Part shown: positions 45,587 through 57,611 of the stretch, piece after piece
Layout: each line of letters starts with the position of its first letter
Numbering within the stretch: the first letter of the stretch is position 1
The notes under the pieces: model-generated
Databases searched by the model: none
What the model saw: the letters and a program-made list of their open reading frames with translations, nothing else
Told to the model about the DNA's origin: nothing
From: Pezicula radicicola
Taxonomy: Eukaryota > Ascomycota > Leotiomycetes > Helotiales > Dermateaceae
Reading direction: 5' to 3'
DNA: 64,000 bases
Assembly (NCBI GenBank): GCA_003008705.1
Contig: PDUO01000018.1
Coordinates: forward strand, 522,630 to 586,629
Translations under genes and position numbers: made by a program

Positions 45587-46847
45587 AATTTCATACACGG
45601 ATGCGAGCATAACGACGAGTCTTCTCAACATTCAACCTTCATCCTTCGATCGATACCCCTTGCCGCATTTATCACGTAAATAATGAACCTTTTCTTTCCC
45701 TTTTTTCCTTTGTCGACATAGATTCTCGACGGACGGAGGCGTTTCGGTGACAAACCTACCGGCTTTGACGCATTTAACCTTCAAACATTTACAAAACGCA
45801 CTACGACATTTGGTTTTCGACTGTACATATAACCACGTGGATGCTATCTTTTCAAGGATATCTCAATCCTAGATTTTGTCTTGTTACGGACTGCGTGCGT
45901 CGTGCAGCAGATCTCGTTCTGGTTATGGGCATAATGCGGCTGGCCTGTTTTCGCTTTGTAGCGTAATTGCTCTGGTGGCGTAGATGAATGAGGGATGGTT
46001 TCTCTCAAATGAAGAGGCATGGATGATTGCTGGGGTGGGACGGAATGGAAGGGGGAGAAATAGCCTTGCATGTAGACTCAAATAGTCTATGCAACTCAAT
46101 TCACACAATAAACAAGGCCGCTGCGTTGTGAATTTGTATTGTACATTCCGTATGCGAGTCACAAGCAACCATCGCTTTGGAGCTGATTACTTAGTTTGAG
46201 TGACTTTAATCATGTTTCGTAGAGAAAAGTAGCTTTAAGCAGAATGACCTCTGGTGCTGGCATTGTCTCTGGTAATACTAGCAACTGGAACGAGGTAGGC
46301 TAAAACCACCTCTTACCTCCCATCTCCGCTTATTACTTGCACCTATTCAATTAAGTGATTGAATTATAAATGCACCTCATTAGGTTCGTAGACTACTTAT
46401 ATTTTCCATTAATATGTACTTGACTCGGTAGTATTAATGTCTAGGGAGGTAGAGCGTCCCAATCACTAAGTGATGTGAATAATTCAAGACTTCCTCGGCA
46501 CTCGCTTACAGACTCTTTCGGTCCAAGCCCTCTCTCATCACGGCTTTCAACCTAGGGTCTACAAGGTTAAATTTGTTCTCTTAAACCCGCAGGTGCGGAA
46601 TTTATATCTCTAGAAAACAATTGAAAAGTCAAAAGAAGAATGTATCCTATGCATCAAGAATATCGACGTAAGTTCGGATACCCCGCCTTGCCCGCGGACC
46701 AGCCGACGAGTCATTCATTGTTATCGTTAAAACCGACGGTATCACACACCCCACCATGAACATTGAATTCCGGCACCAATAAATACTCAACGTCGCCCAG
46801 AGCATTGACAGAAGGCAGTTCACCAAATCAAGCTCAATTGCATAATA
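45587..46847. other. Intergenic between palI and the P450 gene
   Basis: The first few hundred bases are the probable palI 3'UTR. The last ~100 nt, with AATAAATACTC near 46779 and an A/C-rich leader, look like the P450 promoter. No gene is seen between. Confidence 0.5.
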
Positions 46848-48375
46848 ATGGCCTTACTCGAATTAGTCCTAGATTCTGTGCGCAGTAGCCCTCTAGCTTC
46901 CATCGTCGCCCTCTTTTTCCTCCTCTTCTTGGTCCGTTCCATCTACCGTGTGACTCTTCATCCCCTCTCACACATACCTGGACCACTTCTCCCAAAGATC
47001 ACCTCACTTTGGCTTCACTACCATGCTTATATTGGCGATGAAGCGACTGCTATACACCAAACTCATCTCAAGTACGGAACATGCGTGAGAGTGTCTCCTG
47101 GAGAAGTCGATATCAGCGATGGCGATGCAGTAGGGCCAATCTACATCTCGAAGGGTGGTTTCCCCAAAGCACCATGTTACGCCAACTTCGATATTGATGG
47201 CCATAAAACCATTTTCTCCACTACGGACATGGATCAAAGAGCGCCAAGGGCGAAAGCTGTGGTTCCTATGTTCTCCACGAAAAGCATTCGAGACAATGAA
47301 GCTGCGTTATATGGATGTGTAAACCGATTTGTTGAGAGAATGCAAGAGGAAGCTGAAACTGGCCGGCCTGTCAACTTGTTGAATCTATCCAGGAGCTTGG
47401 CAGTCGATGCTGTATCAACCCATCTATTCCAAGAAAACTACAACGGGACGTCCGAGAAAGGAAAGACGCTGTCAGTGTCGGCTTTTGTGGATGCGTTTGT
47501 AGCTGTGGGAAGGTTCTTCTACTTGCCTAACTCGGTCTTTATGTGGTTGGAATGGGCTATTGAGAAGTGCATGCCAGATGAGCATACAAATGACAGTATG
47601 AAGATCGTAGACAAGTTTGTCGAGAACCTGGTGGACACTACTCCAGAGGGCGCTCAGACATACCCTGGACGTCTCCTAGGTGCTGGTCTTGATAGATCTG
47701 AGGTCAAGAGTCAGTGTAAAGATCTCATCTTTGCTGGTACTGACTCAAGTGGTATGAACATTACAACCATCTGCAGAAATCTTGCCTTATACCCTGAAAA
47801 GTACGTCGTCCCCATTTTCTACCTTGTCAAAATCTCTTGCTAAGACCTTATTTTCTAGATACGAGATCCTCCGCAAGGAAGTTCTTTCCAATGCTGCCCT
47901 CGGCTCTCAGGCACAGGATGTTCAATCATTACCATATCTCCAAGCAGTCGTCAAAGAAGGACTTCGAATCAGCATGGCAAATCCCACTCGCTTACCACAT
48001 GTCGTTCCAGCTGGAGGCTGGACATTCAAAGGAATTCATTTCCCAGAAGGTTCCATTGTAGGATGTTCAGGCTACGAATTACACTTCAACAGCAAAGCCT
48101 TCCCAAACCCCCACTCTTTCCAACCTGAGAGATGGTTAGAAGGGAATGTTACAGCTGAAGCCAACAAGTATTGGTTTGCATTTGGTGCAGGAAGTAGAGC
48201 TTGTATTGCTCGTAATCTTGCTACTACTGAGTTGTATATGGCTACTCAGAAACTGGCTGAGAGTAATGTTTTGCGTGGTGCCAAGGCGGTTCAGGAGGGT
48301 GACATTGAGATTTTTGAGTGGTTTAATTCGAGTGTTAAGGGGGAGAAGGTTGAGTTGAGATGGGAGAAAGTCTAG
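46848..48375 (+). CDS. Cytochrome P450 monooxygenase
   Basis: Heme-thiolate monooxygenase of 489 residues, ER-anchored by an N-terminal helix (LASIVALFFLLFLVRSIY). Exons are 46848-47800 and 47859-48375, with one intron (GTACGT...TTCTAG, 58 nt). Motifs in order: Pro-rich hinge HIPGPLLPKI, I-helix oxygen-binding AGTDSSG, K-helix ExxR in KEGLRIS, PERW in FQPERWL, and heme-binding FAFGAGSRACIARN with the cysteine ligand. The usual Gly two residues after the cysteine is Ala here. The sequence resembles fungal secondary-metabolism or detoxification P450s of the CYP65/CYP505-neighbouring clans. I cannot assign a family or substrate. No biosynthetic backbone gene lies nearby, so it may act alone. Confidence 0.95.
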
Positions 48376-49430
48376 TCTTTTCAATGCGAGTGGTGGGTAT
48401 GGCGCAATGTATATAGATCATGACGGCGTAAGGGATGCTCAGGCGAAATGGAAAGGTGTAGGTGGGTAGACTTTAGATGGGGCTATTGGGCTGCATTTCA
48501 ACGCGCTGAGTGTCTTTTGCAACTGGTTTCTCAATATGTTTCATATGCCTCCGGATTGGCAATAGTCGAGTTCTTCTTGGCTTTTGCATCTCGATGAAAT
48601 GACGTCGCATCTGCCAATGGATACCAAGATTTAAATGATCAGCGCTATTACTATTACTCTATCCTTAGTGGCCACCGGTCATTCCGAGTCATACCGTAAA
48701 GAAAATAATGGAATATAAAACGGAAATGTCTATCTCTGCGCTTGATCTCAAAGTGATGTAAGTTCAATCATCAAGTAGATCTCAGACTAATCAAGCGCAG
48801 TTGCCGATAAATGAATAGTATCAACTAACTCTTTACTTTAACTTGAGTAACCTAGTTAGCTCTTAAGACTAAATTTCTTGACCAAGTACAGAAAACAAGT
48901 GAATTGCCAAATAAATTGTTCAAAATAAAGCGAAGTGCTTAACCCCCACCCAAATTGCTCTCTTACATCGACCGATCCAGCCGTCCACTAATAGCCATTA
49001 TCTTCTCTTCAATCTTCGGATATTCCCAAGCTTCCTTATCGCAGCCAGCAAAGCAAAGAGAAGCTAAATCAAAAAGCAGTGAAAGTTACCAGTACAAAAT
49101 ACCCTAAACGTGCGTGCCTAGTTAGAAAATCCCTCAATGACCTTTGACTATATTTGAAGAGAAAGTTCATTGGCAGTACAGCCTTGTCTTATTGCAATTT
49201 CTTGCTAGTTACTATACTCGTGTAACTGCGACTTTAGACCATTATATAGCTAAGTAATAAACAAAAAGGATTCCCTGGAGCCTATTCCGATATCGATAGA
49301 TACGTACCTACCTGACGAGTTCCAACACTACTAAATTTAGGATAAACTGACATAAATCATTATAGACATTACAGTACCTAACTTAAAATATCATAAAACA
49401 CCACAACAACCCAAACCCAACCAACCACAA
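48376..49430. other. Intergenic, AT-rich
   Basis: Convergent 3' ends of the P450 gene (plus) and the conserved hypothetical gene (minus) meet here. The area near 48830-48870 holds one or two degenerate TAACTC/GAGTAACC repeat units. No gene is seen. Confidence 0.5.
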
Positions 49431-50751
49431 CTAAAAGGTTCCCCACTCCTCAGGCTTCGCCCCCTCATCACCCCTCGGTTCCATCAAAACGTCCAAACGA
49501 TCCTCACTTGTAACCCAACCATTTCTTCTCCCCAAAACAGCATACCTAATACAATCCTTCCACTCCTCAAACCAAGTATCTTCACTCTGAACACAACAAG
49601 TTCTCCCACCCGCAAACCCTCCCCCAGAAGACGCAAAAGAACGTTCGGTATCAGCATAAGGCCAAACACTTTTTACAATCTCATATCTTTTGACTCCGGT
49701 GAACAGAGATGTGACGTTTGAGAAGAATCGGTTTACTACGTCGGGTGCTTTTATCGTTACGTGGGTATGGGTTATTGGGAACGTTATTTCGGTGTGTCCT
49801 TTGTAGGAGGTGCTTGATATTAGGGAGAGGAGTCTTCCTTCTAGGTAGTTGGTATCCCAGTTTGTTACGATGCGTTGGAGTGTGAACCTGAGATTGTTTG
49901 TTAGTATTGATATCCAGTTTTGGTTTTGTTGTGGGAAGGAGAGGGAGGGGATTGGGAAGTGATGGGGAGGAGATCAAGAGCCTTGCTCTGTTGTTGCTTT
50001 GATCTTATCTACGAGACGAGTTTTGCGAGCCACCTCAATAGTTTTACTACATCAGTAAAATAAATCACTTGATTCTTGCCTTTCAGTTTGACTTCCTCGC
50101 TCCCTCAACAGCAGTCCCTCAACCAGGGAAAAGAAAAGCCACTTACTGTTTAATAGCCGCTGAATCTCTACAAAACATCCTCGCCCACTCCTCCAACCCA
50201 CCCCCAACATTCGGTCCAATAGTTTCCCTAATCTCACCCCTCCACCCCTTCTCCCCAGGAGCAATAATCCTCACATAATTCATACTCTTCTTCTCTCTAT
50301 CATCCGGAACAATCAACCCCATCATATTAATCTTCAAATCAAAATGAACAGTCATACCCCCAGGACTCGTACCCCGAATCCTAATTTGAGGTTTGGGGGG
50401 TACGGTAGCTAATTGTTGGATCAAAGCTACTAATTCTTTTGGGTTAGTTGAGAGTAGGGGATCTGAGGATTTTAACGTTGTTTGCTCTTTGTAGAGTGTG
50501 AAGTTGCGTGGGCAATAGAGTTTGTAATCTAGTTTTGGGAGGCCTGGGTAGTGTTTTTGTGTTGGGGGTCTTGTACGAGGGATGCTCATTGCGGAGGTTG
50601 TGGGTCCTGAATAGGGTGGTGGTGTGGTTGAACGGTGGTCTTCCTGGTCTTCTTGTTCTTCCTCTCGTGGCAGATGGGAGGAGGATGGACCATCGTCTGT
50701 GGGACGGTGGACTGCATAACTGGGCTCTGAGATGGATTTGTGTGTTGCCAT
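49431..50751 (-). CDS. Conserved-looking fungal hypothetical protein, two exons
   Basis: The start was set at the ATG at 50751 (context ACACAATGGCAAC), giving MATHKSISEP. Exon 1 is 50751-50147, intron 50146-49888 (GTAAGT...TCAG, 259 nt, long for this window), and exon 2 is 49887-49431. The Gln codon is split by the intron, and the joined frame is open throughout (353 residues). The N-terminal ~70 residues are a charged, Pro/Ser-rich disordered stretch (EEEQEDQED, TTPPPYSGP). The rest is globular, with PKPQIRIRGTSPGGMTVHFD and, after the intron, HVTIKAPDVVNRFF and CVQSEDTWFEEWKDC. No signal peptide or membrane span. I recognise no named domain; the gene structure and composition look real. Confidence 0.8.
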
Positions 50752-51235
50752 TGTGTAGATATCCTGCTTCAAGGCGTTCTCTGGTGTAGTGAACTGGAAA
50801 TTCTAAATGGCAAGTGCAAAGTACGGCTGCAACGCAAATTGCGGTTGAAATTTGAGGTTGGCTTGGGGAGATCAGCAGTGGAAGCTCTTACGATGGCGGG
50901 CTGACAAGGAGAGCAGCTAACGGGATAACTCGCGATTAATTCAAGGCACCAATTCAAGTTATTCCGCACTGGTCAAACATCAAGACTTTGTCGCAAAACA
51001 GTGACAGCGGTCGGGATACTCAGAAAGGGCTTGAGGCTGAAATCTGAAGGCTGAAGCCTGGCCTTGATTGCAGTCAGCAGAATGGGTTGAGCTGAAATGC
51101 ATGTGGCGCAGCAAGTGTTGCCTAAAAAGTCGTCGCAATTGGACGCATCAACGGCCACAAGATCACTTCCCGATGAAGCTGCAATCTTCCCTCAGAACGT
51201 ATTCAGTTCTTTTATTTCCGGTATCTAGAGCACAA
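50752..51235. promoter_or_regulatory. Promoter region of the hypothetical gene; 3' flank of ENP1
   Basis: 484 nt between two minus-strand genes. It holds the 3'UTR of the bystin gene and the promoter/5'UTR of the hypothetical gene. No individual site is identified with confidence. Confidence 0.4.
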
Positions 51236-52732
51236 TTAATCTATCATCATCGTATCGTCACCACCCATTGATGGACCCTCCGGTTCCAGAGGAACTCCTC
51301 TGCCTCTACCTTCCAACAGTTCTCTCCTAACCTCTGGACCAATCGAATGATGACCATCTGTGAGAAGTAAATCCAATAAAGCTTCTCTCTGATCCTCTGT
51401 AATATCGTTCCTGTATCTTTGGGCAAATGCTAGCAAACATTGATGCCATATAACTGGCAGTTTTGTGCCTTTCGAAGAAACGCCGGACATTGGAACCTCG
51501 CCATGCTGGACACTAGCAGGATCAGCGCTGCGGAATCTCAAGAAGTGAAAGACTAAAGAGTCTATGACTTGGAATGGCAGAGCGTATTTCTTCTCTAGTA
51601 AGGCCTTGATGAAGATATTGGTTGCACCGCCACCCTCTGTGCCAGCAGAAGATTCTTGTGCAGCAATGTCGCAGAGTCCTTTGATAGCAGCAGCTGAATG
51701 TAGCACAGGTACTGAGACTCGTACTAGTACTCCCGAAATGATAGTTGCTTCTCTCAAAGTGCACGTCCCACTCGCTACCAACGGAAACAGAAACCCTTTA
51801 AACCATGCCGCTGGCTTGTAAAGTCCCTTCTTTAGCGCATTAAATAGATGAACATTCAACTTCTTCGTCTCGTGTATGTCTTCCCGCACTCGCTCGAGGA
51901 GTACCCTCTCCATGAACTTCTGTGCTGTTAAAGGTGTACTAGATACGAAAATCTTAGTGGCTTCATAACAGGCGTTGGCGGTCCATGATTCAGGTCGGGT
52001 AATCTCGAGAATATCCTCCCAATGGGGTACCGTAGGAAGAACCTTGAAAGGCTTTGGAAGTTTTCCGGACTTATACCGTGACAATATAAGACCAATTCTA
52101 TAGACATGTTAGTATTTGAGCGCTTCTCCATACCTAGTAAAAACCTACTTTGTGTAGACCTCAACGACCTTCGGATGTATCTCATAGTCCTCATCTATTG
52201 GACCAGGCTCTGCTCCTCCACCATTCCCTGCTTGTGCCGCCTCCTTTGCAGCAATTTTCTCCAGTATGAGATCCGCCAGATTTATTCCAGGCCCTTCTTC
52301 CTCATGATTTGCCATACCCGGCCAACCTTGTTTTAGTAGATCGTCTTCTTCTGCAGGGAAGAATTTTTTGAAGGTCTCCAAGTCCTCTGGAGCGAGCTCT
52401 ACTTCTTCCACCTCTTCCTCCTCGTCTCCCCAGGCCTCAGCTTCCTCGAATGGCTCTTCCTCCTCCTCATCCTCAAATCTCGACTCGAAATCGAAGGCTG
52501 TATTTGGCTTAGTGACCTGGTTCTCTGCTTCATCCTCATCCGCGAGTTCCTGTCCGATTTTTAAAATCTTCCGCGATGCCTTTGCGTCCACGAATTTGTC
52601 CCCCTGGTTTTCGTCCCTCGACTTGCGCTTTCCAGACTTTTGTTTGAGAGAGGTAGTCGCATTATACTCGTCTTCGAGAGGGTTGTGCCGCCTCGCATGG
52701 CGCGCGCTAGTCGGCGTCGTGGCTTTGGGCAT
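51236..52732 (-). CDS. ENP1: Bystin / essential nuclear protein 1 (40S ribosome biogenesis)
   Basis: Nuclear and nucleolar pre-40S assembly factor of 481 residues, required for 18S rRNA processing and small-subunit export in yeast. Exons are 52732-52149 and 52097-51236. Intron 52148-52098 (GTAGGT...CTATAG, 51 nt) contains TACTAACA as branch site. The start is the ATG at 52732 (MPKATTPTSARHARRHNPL). A basic N-terminus is followed by an acidic Glu-rich region (about residues 85-145). The bystin domain begins near residue 195 with the conserved run YKSGKLPKPFKVLP. Further conserved parts are HWEDILEITRPESWTANACY, KKGLYKPAAWFKGFLFPL and QVIDSLVFHF. The gene is intact and of the usual length. A housekeeping gene with no operon-like link to its neighbours. 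Confidence 0.96.
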
Positions 52733-53364
52733 TGTGAATATTATAGATCGAGGGTAGACCTTTTTTATAATTGGCCTCTCTTTCGTTGATGTCGGCGAGT
52801 TCTGAAGAAATTCTGAAAAAGTACGATAGTGGGCCGGGATTATCGCCGCTAAGATAGCGCTAAGATAACAAAATTGAATCACGTGCCGAATTTCTATTTT
52901 CTTTTGTGTGGATAAACGTGGTGAGATCAGGGTATCGTCGTGTTTGCAAAGCCATTGATAAATTTTAGAATCAAGTTACGATTTTGAAACATATCCATTG
53001 ATTTTAGTCCAGGTTTTCTCATGTGTTTTCCTCTCTGAGGTGGAAAGTATTTACTCAGTAGCTACAGATACTTCTTAGCCTCAAATAGTACGAGAGTTAG
53101 GCCATGTAGGAAAGTGAGCTAAACGTATGCCCTGGTCCTTGAGTTCTTGGGCTTATATAGTATTTAATTTAAAGTTCAATTGCTAGTAAAACTGCTCCGC
53201 ATGGCTGCAGTTACAACCTCTTCTTTTCTCGATTGCTCGCTTAATTAAACAGCGATGGCCACTCACTGGACTTTTTATTCTGTCACTTAGTCTCATGCTA
53301 CTCCTTTTGTACAAAACTAATCGCCCATGGGTTATCGCTAGTGCAATTACGCAAAGACTTATAA
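52733..53364. other. Intergenic upstream of ENP1
   Basis: Promoter side of the bystin gene followed by AT-rich sequence. No gene or clear motif seen. Confidence 0.45.
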
Positions 53365-54028
53365 GTGGCTAGTAAATTAGCCTTGCTATTAACCCTCATT
53401 AACATCAGCAATGTAAAATTCTTAAGCTTCTGCAATCCACAATTTTTGTACTCGTTTCTACCCCTCCTTTTACACACACGGGAACACGAATCAAAACTCA
53501 ACAAACTTTTCCGAATAAAACTCTACGAGTATCTCGATTCAATTGCTGCGACATGTCTGGGACTTACATGCAAAGAGCAATATAATGTCTACTATTATGT
53601 ATATCCTGATCTAGTAGAAATGGTAGGGGAGTCTCTTTATCTAAGTATTGCTACAGAATGTCTGGGAATTAAATACAGAGAGCAAGTCACGCTTCGACAA
53701 CTTTAAAGATATAACTACACTATCCTATCTACTGCAGGATTTTACGTTGGGGACAAACTGCCGATTTGTCAGAATCTTGGACCCTTATCTTGATATTAAG
53801 GTTTACGGCGAAGAGAGCTCAAAGAAGCAAGATGAGCTCGCGGAGAGATATGTAAAGTCGATGAAGGAGTATGACGATTTTTGGCACAACAATGTCGACG
53901 CTCCCAATCCAATGAAAATGCGCCAGGATCGGCACAAAGCTGCTAGACGAGAAATCGAGCTGGATGAGACAACTAAATATGCTGTAGTGACCTACCGCTA
54001 TTTTAAAGACCGCGGGGTGCTGAATTGA
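53365..54028 (+). pseudogene. F-box-like hypothetical relic with a duplicated motif
   Basis: Two overlapping plus-strand frames, neither with a credible ATG. The first contains LDSIAATCLGLTCKEQY, like the start of the helical motif of many fungal F-box-like hypotheticals. A near copy (IATECLGIKYREQ) lies about 100 nt on; the DNA copies are at 53544-53583 and 53648-53687. The second frame runs from the second copy to a stop at 54026-54028 and looks coding (LLQDFTLG, RYVKSMKEYDDFWHN, KYAVVTYRYFKDRGVLN). A partial duplication and frame change suggest a decayed gene. Function is unknown. Confidence 0.35.
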
Positions 54029-54817
54029 GGCTTTTAGTGGGTCTTGGAAGAGTGTTAAACATTAGGATATTGTGAACCATTTCAGGAGCTGAAAGCTGAA
54101 TATTTAAGGCTATAGGAAGAGCTGTATACATAGTCAGGTAGGAGGTAAAAGGCATAAATGCCAAGGAAATCCTTTGTAAAATCCTTCCGAATCCTCCTTA
54201 TTTTAGGCTAACAGATACCCTGCACAAGATAACGAACAATATATTAAGGGAGTCAAAATAGGGTTGATGTCGAAGAGAATCTTCTCAAGATATTTAAATC
54301 TAGGTCTTCTAGTTGCACTTGCTATATTACAGAGGAGTAAGTGTCATAAAGAAGGATGTCTGGAATCTGGTTACAAGGCTAAACTTGTGATACAGAGATA
54401 GAAAACTGACGACAATTCAAAATATTTGAACAAGATAAATAAGTTGGCAGAATAACAACTTACTTAACTCGAGATACTTAGTTGCGATAAGTGACCGACT
54501 TGATTTGAACTGGATATGTGTGATACCCACCACCGCAGAGTAAAGAACAAAGCTTCTTCCCAACACTTAAAATTCTTTATCATGATGTTTTCGGTGATCA
54601 TTCCTTTATCTCTAAAACCCTTCCTTGTTACTCGATTATGCTACGGTCGTGGTAGATAGAAAATTCCCAATCCGGCGATCCTTTGATTCAACATCTTCTT
54701 TGAAATCCCTTTAACCACCATCATATTTCCCTCTCCCACAAAAACCCAAACTCATATTCTCATCGTCAACACAATCCATCAATTCCAAACCACTCCCCTC
54801 AAAACAAATCTTCAAAA
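54029..54817. other. Intergenic; promoter of the acidic hypothetical gene
   Basis: AT-rich. Positions 54445-54510 hold degenerate TAACTTACTTAACTCG-type repeat units. The last ~100 nt are a C/A-rich leader before the ATG at 54818. No gene is supported. Confidence 0.45.
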
Positions 54818-57235
54818 ATGGTTCTAAAATTGATTTCAATCCCCCCACCCAACGATCCCGATGTGGAAGCATATATGCGCAGTCGCGGCCGACAGCCCAA
54901 ACCTAGAGTCGCCCGCGAAAGTCTTCCAGAGCTTCCATCAAACTCTAGTACACCAATCGATCTGGAAGATGCTATAGATAAATGGGGAAGAGAAAAAAGA
55001 GAGGATTTTGAAAGCGTGGGATATACGCCTGATGATATTGATCTTGATTGGTCTACCACGGATTCTTCTCTGGCTGAGACTTATGCGGAGAAGCCTAATG
55101 ATAATAGTTATTGGTCATCTCGTGAGTTGTGCTTTCTATTCTTCCATTGTCCAAGTCACACCAACTTGAGTCGTTGAGGGCATTTTCGATGTCAAGTTCT
55201 AAAAGTTAAGCGACGAGGAACTATTTATCGATAAATTACTCCTGATGAGGTCAAAGCTGCATACATTATAAGCAAAAAAGAAAAAGAAAAAGCCTAAACT
55301 AACAACTTTCCTAGTTTCGCTCCTCCTGTACGGCGACTCCAAACTCTGGTTCTGGATAAAGGCCCAACATCTCTCCTACTTCGACCAAGTCCTCAAGGAC
55401 GAAACCCACCCTCGCCATGCCCTATACACAAAACTTCGAAACATGGCTCCAGAACAAGCAGTAATCACAATGGGAGGTTTCTCACACAATACACTATGGA
55501 GAATTCTCATGACACCGGATCTACCAATTAGGCATGAACTAGTGGGACAAGTAACCGCAGATCTATACAGTATTTTCTTGGTTGTTCTTACTATTAAACG
55601 GAACCAGTGCTGTACTACTACTTCTGGTGAAGATGGAGATAAACATAAGGAAGAGAAACGAGAGATTAATGTCACTGAGATCCTTGCTCGTGGATCCCCT
55701 GATGCACCACATCGATTTCTCCTATTCAATGAAGACGAGACTCTCTATAAACCTCTGGTTACAGACGAGGACGACCCATCTGATTTTCAATTCCCAGAAA
55801 TCAACTTGGAGAATACGAAAAAGGGACTTATGGGAGTAAAAACCTGTGTCACGACGCCAGAGGAGAATGATGGACCTCGCCATCCCTGGAGAAAACCACT
55901 TGAAGATGAGCCTGCTCCACCAGTCATGATCCCCAGCCCATCAATTCCTTTCCCCGAGAATAAGTACTATGGGTGAGATTCGAAGGGGAATGGGAAGCAG
56001 GACCGTCTTTCGTGGTTCGCGATCCTGATGGAAGTCAATATACGGGTGCGTATAATGTCGGATGGCAGCACGACTATAGCCAAGATGGAAAGCGACAAAA
56101 CTTTACCATAACTGTTTCACCTCCGTCTAAAGGTGCTGGAGGTGGTGTTGCTGGACCTAGTACTATAGGCCTAGTGAAGAGTCAACCTCATCCTCCTATC
56201 TATCTCACAGTCAATATTACGAACAACATTAAAGCCATGACCAAAAAGCCCGTTAATAGCAATACGGCCACCTTTTTTAGACCAAGTGGGACCAAGTCAC
56301 AAAGCACGAAAGTGGAGGAAGAAGAAGTCAAGAATGACGATACTTCAGAAGACGACGACGACGATGATGATAACGGAGACGTCGATATCAAAGATCCAGG
56401 TCCTGAGCCACCAGCATATACCAAAAATGAGTTCTACATGAAACCTGATGTGTTGAAGAAGACAGTGCTGGACTTCTGTACCTTGAACAAAATTGAACTC
56501 GCTGCCAAAGTTAAGCGATCCAAAAAAGAAGAGTTCCTCACTACAGTGCGGCCTATATTGAGGCAGTGGGAGAAAAAACAAAGTAATGCTACAGAGGCAG
56601 AAAGAAGAGAATGGCAGAAGAAAAAGAATGCGAGTGAGAAACAAAAATTGAAAAAGAAATTTCAGGATAGACAACCAAGTGCGGCAAAGACAGAAGACAA
56701 AGACAAAGGTAAAGCATCAGCCACGAGTGATGCTGACAAGAAGGTCCAAGGTGATCTGACTGGGTTCATAAAGCCTGTTAGCAGCACTAATAATATTGCG
56801 AGAGAACCAGGAGTTTCCTCTCCTGACAAACCGGACTTTTATTTCGGGATGCCAGAGGAAGAGCGGGCCTGCAAGATGATGGAAATAGCTGATAAACTCA
56901 AGAAGGAGGAGGAGGAGGAGGAGGAGGAGGAGGAGGCAGAAGAACGTGCTAAATCTAATGCCATTTCTAATACAGGATCGCCTACTACTCAATCGCCTCC
57001 ATCAGAATCTACAGAAAAGCAAAAACCTAGTTCGGACTCCTCTGAAAGTGTGGTGCAAGAGAAACCGGAGGAAAGTCAATGCCAGAAACGCAAAGCCGGT
57101 GAAGATGATCCTGAGGAAGACAAACAAGACGAACCCTCTTCCAAAAGATTTAAGGTGGATGAGAACCAAATTGAGCATCTTGAAGTGGATATGAACAGTG
57201 AGGATTCTGATGATCCAGATGCCCAAGGCGTTTGA
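54818..57235 (+). CDS. Acidic, Lys/Glu-rich hypothetical protein with an apparent frameshift
   Basis: Fungal hypothetical of about 730 residues if the frame break is ignored. Exon 1 is 54818-55121. Intron 55122-55314 (GTGAGT...CCTAG, 193 nt) restores SSLSLLLYGDSKLWFWIKAQ. Exon 2 is open to a TGA at 55974-55976 after PENKYYG. The natural continuation (RFEGEWEAGPSFVVRDPDG) begins at the overlapping GTG in another frame, as if one base were missing in TATGGGTGAG. No plausible intron repairs this. The C-terminal half is disordered: an Asp run (EDDDDDDD), a Lys-rich coiled-coil-like stretch (about 56510-56680) and a ten-plus Glu run encoded by GAG repeats at about 56907-56935. It ends in Ser/Glu-rich sequence with a basic patch (SSKRFKV). 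Possibly nuclear; no domain is recognised. Confidence 0.7.
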
Positions 57236-57611
57236 GCACTCCTCTGATAACCACTTGAAGTCTGGGGTTTGGTATGGTATAATATAGTGGCTACGTTTCT
57301 TTAGTTAGTAAAGCAGGGTATTATTAAGATTTCATTTTTATTGAAATATTGTTTTGCAGTTCCAACAGTAAAATGGTTGCTTAGCTACGTGAGTCGTAAC
57401 CTTTGTGTCGCTTAAGACTGAGGTATGGCCCACTCAGCCTTGAAATTGTAGGTTGATGATTCGAAGGCCACAAAGAGACCCAAGACTAGTATTCAACGGC
57501 GTCGAGTCTTGTTGAGGTAGATCGATTGCTGCTAGAAGCATCTCACCACTAAACAGCCTCATTTCCGTAATCCAGAACATAAATCATGAACATCAAAAGA
57601 ACGTTTATTTT
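57236..57611. other. Intergenic
   Basis: Short gap with the 3'UTR of the acidic hypothetical gene and the possible promoter of the next frame. Nothing else seen. Confidence 0.45.
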
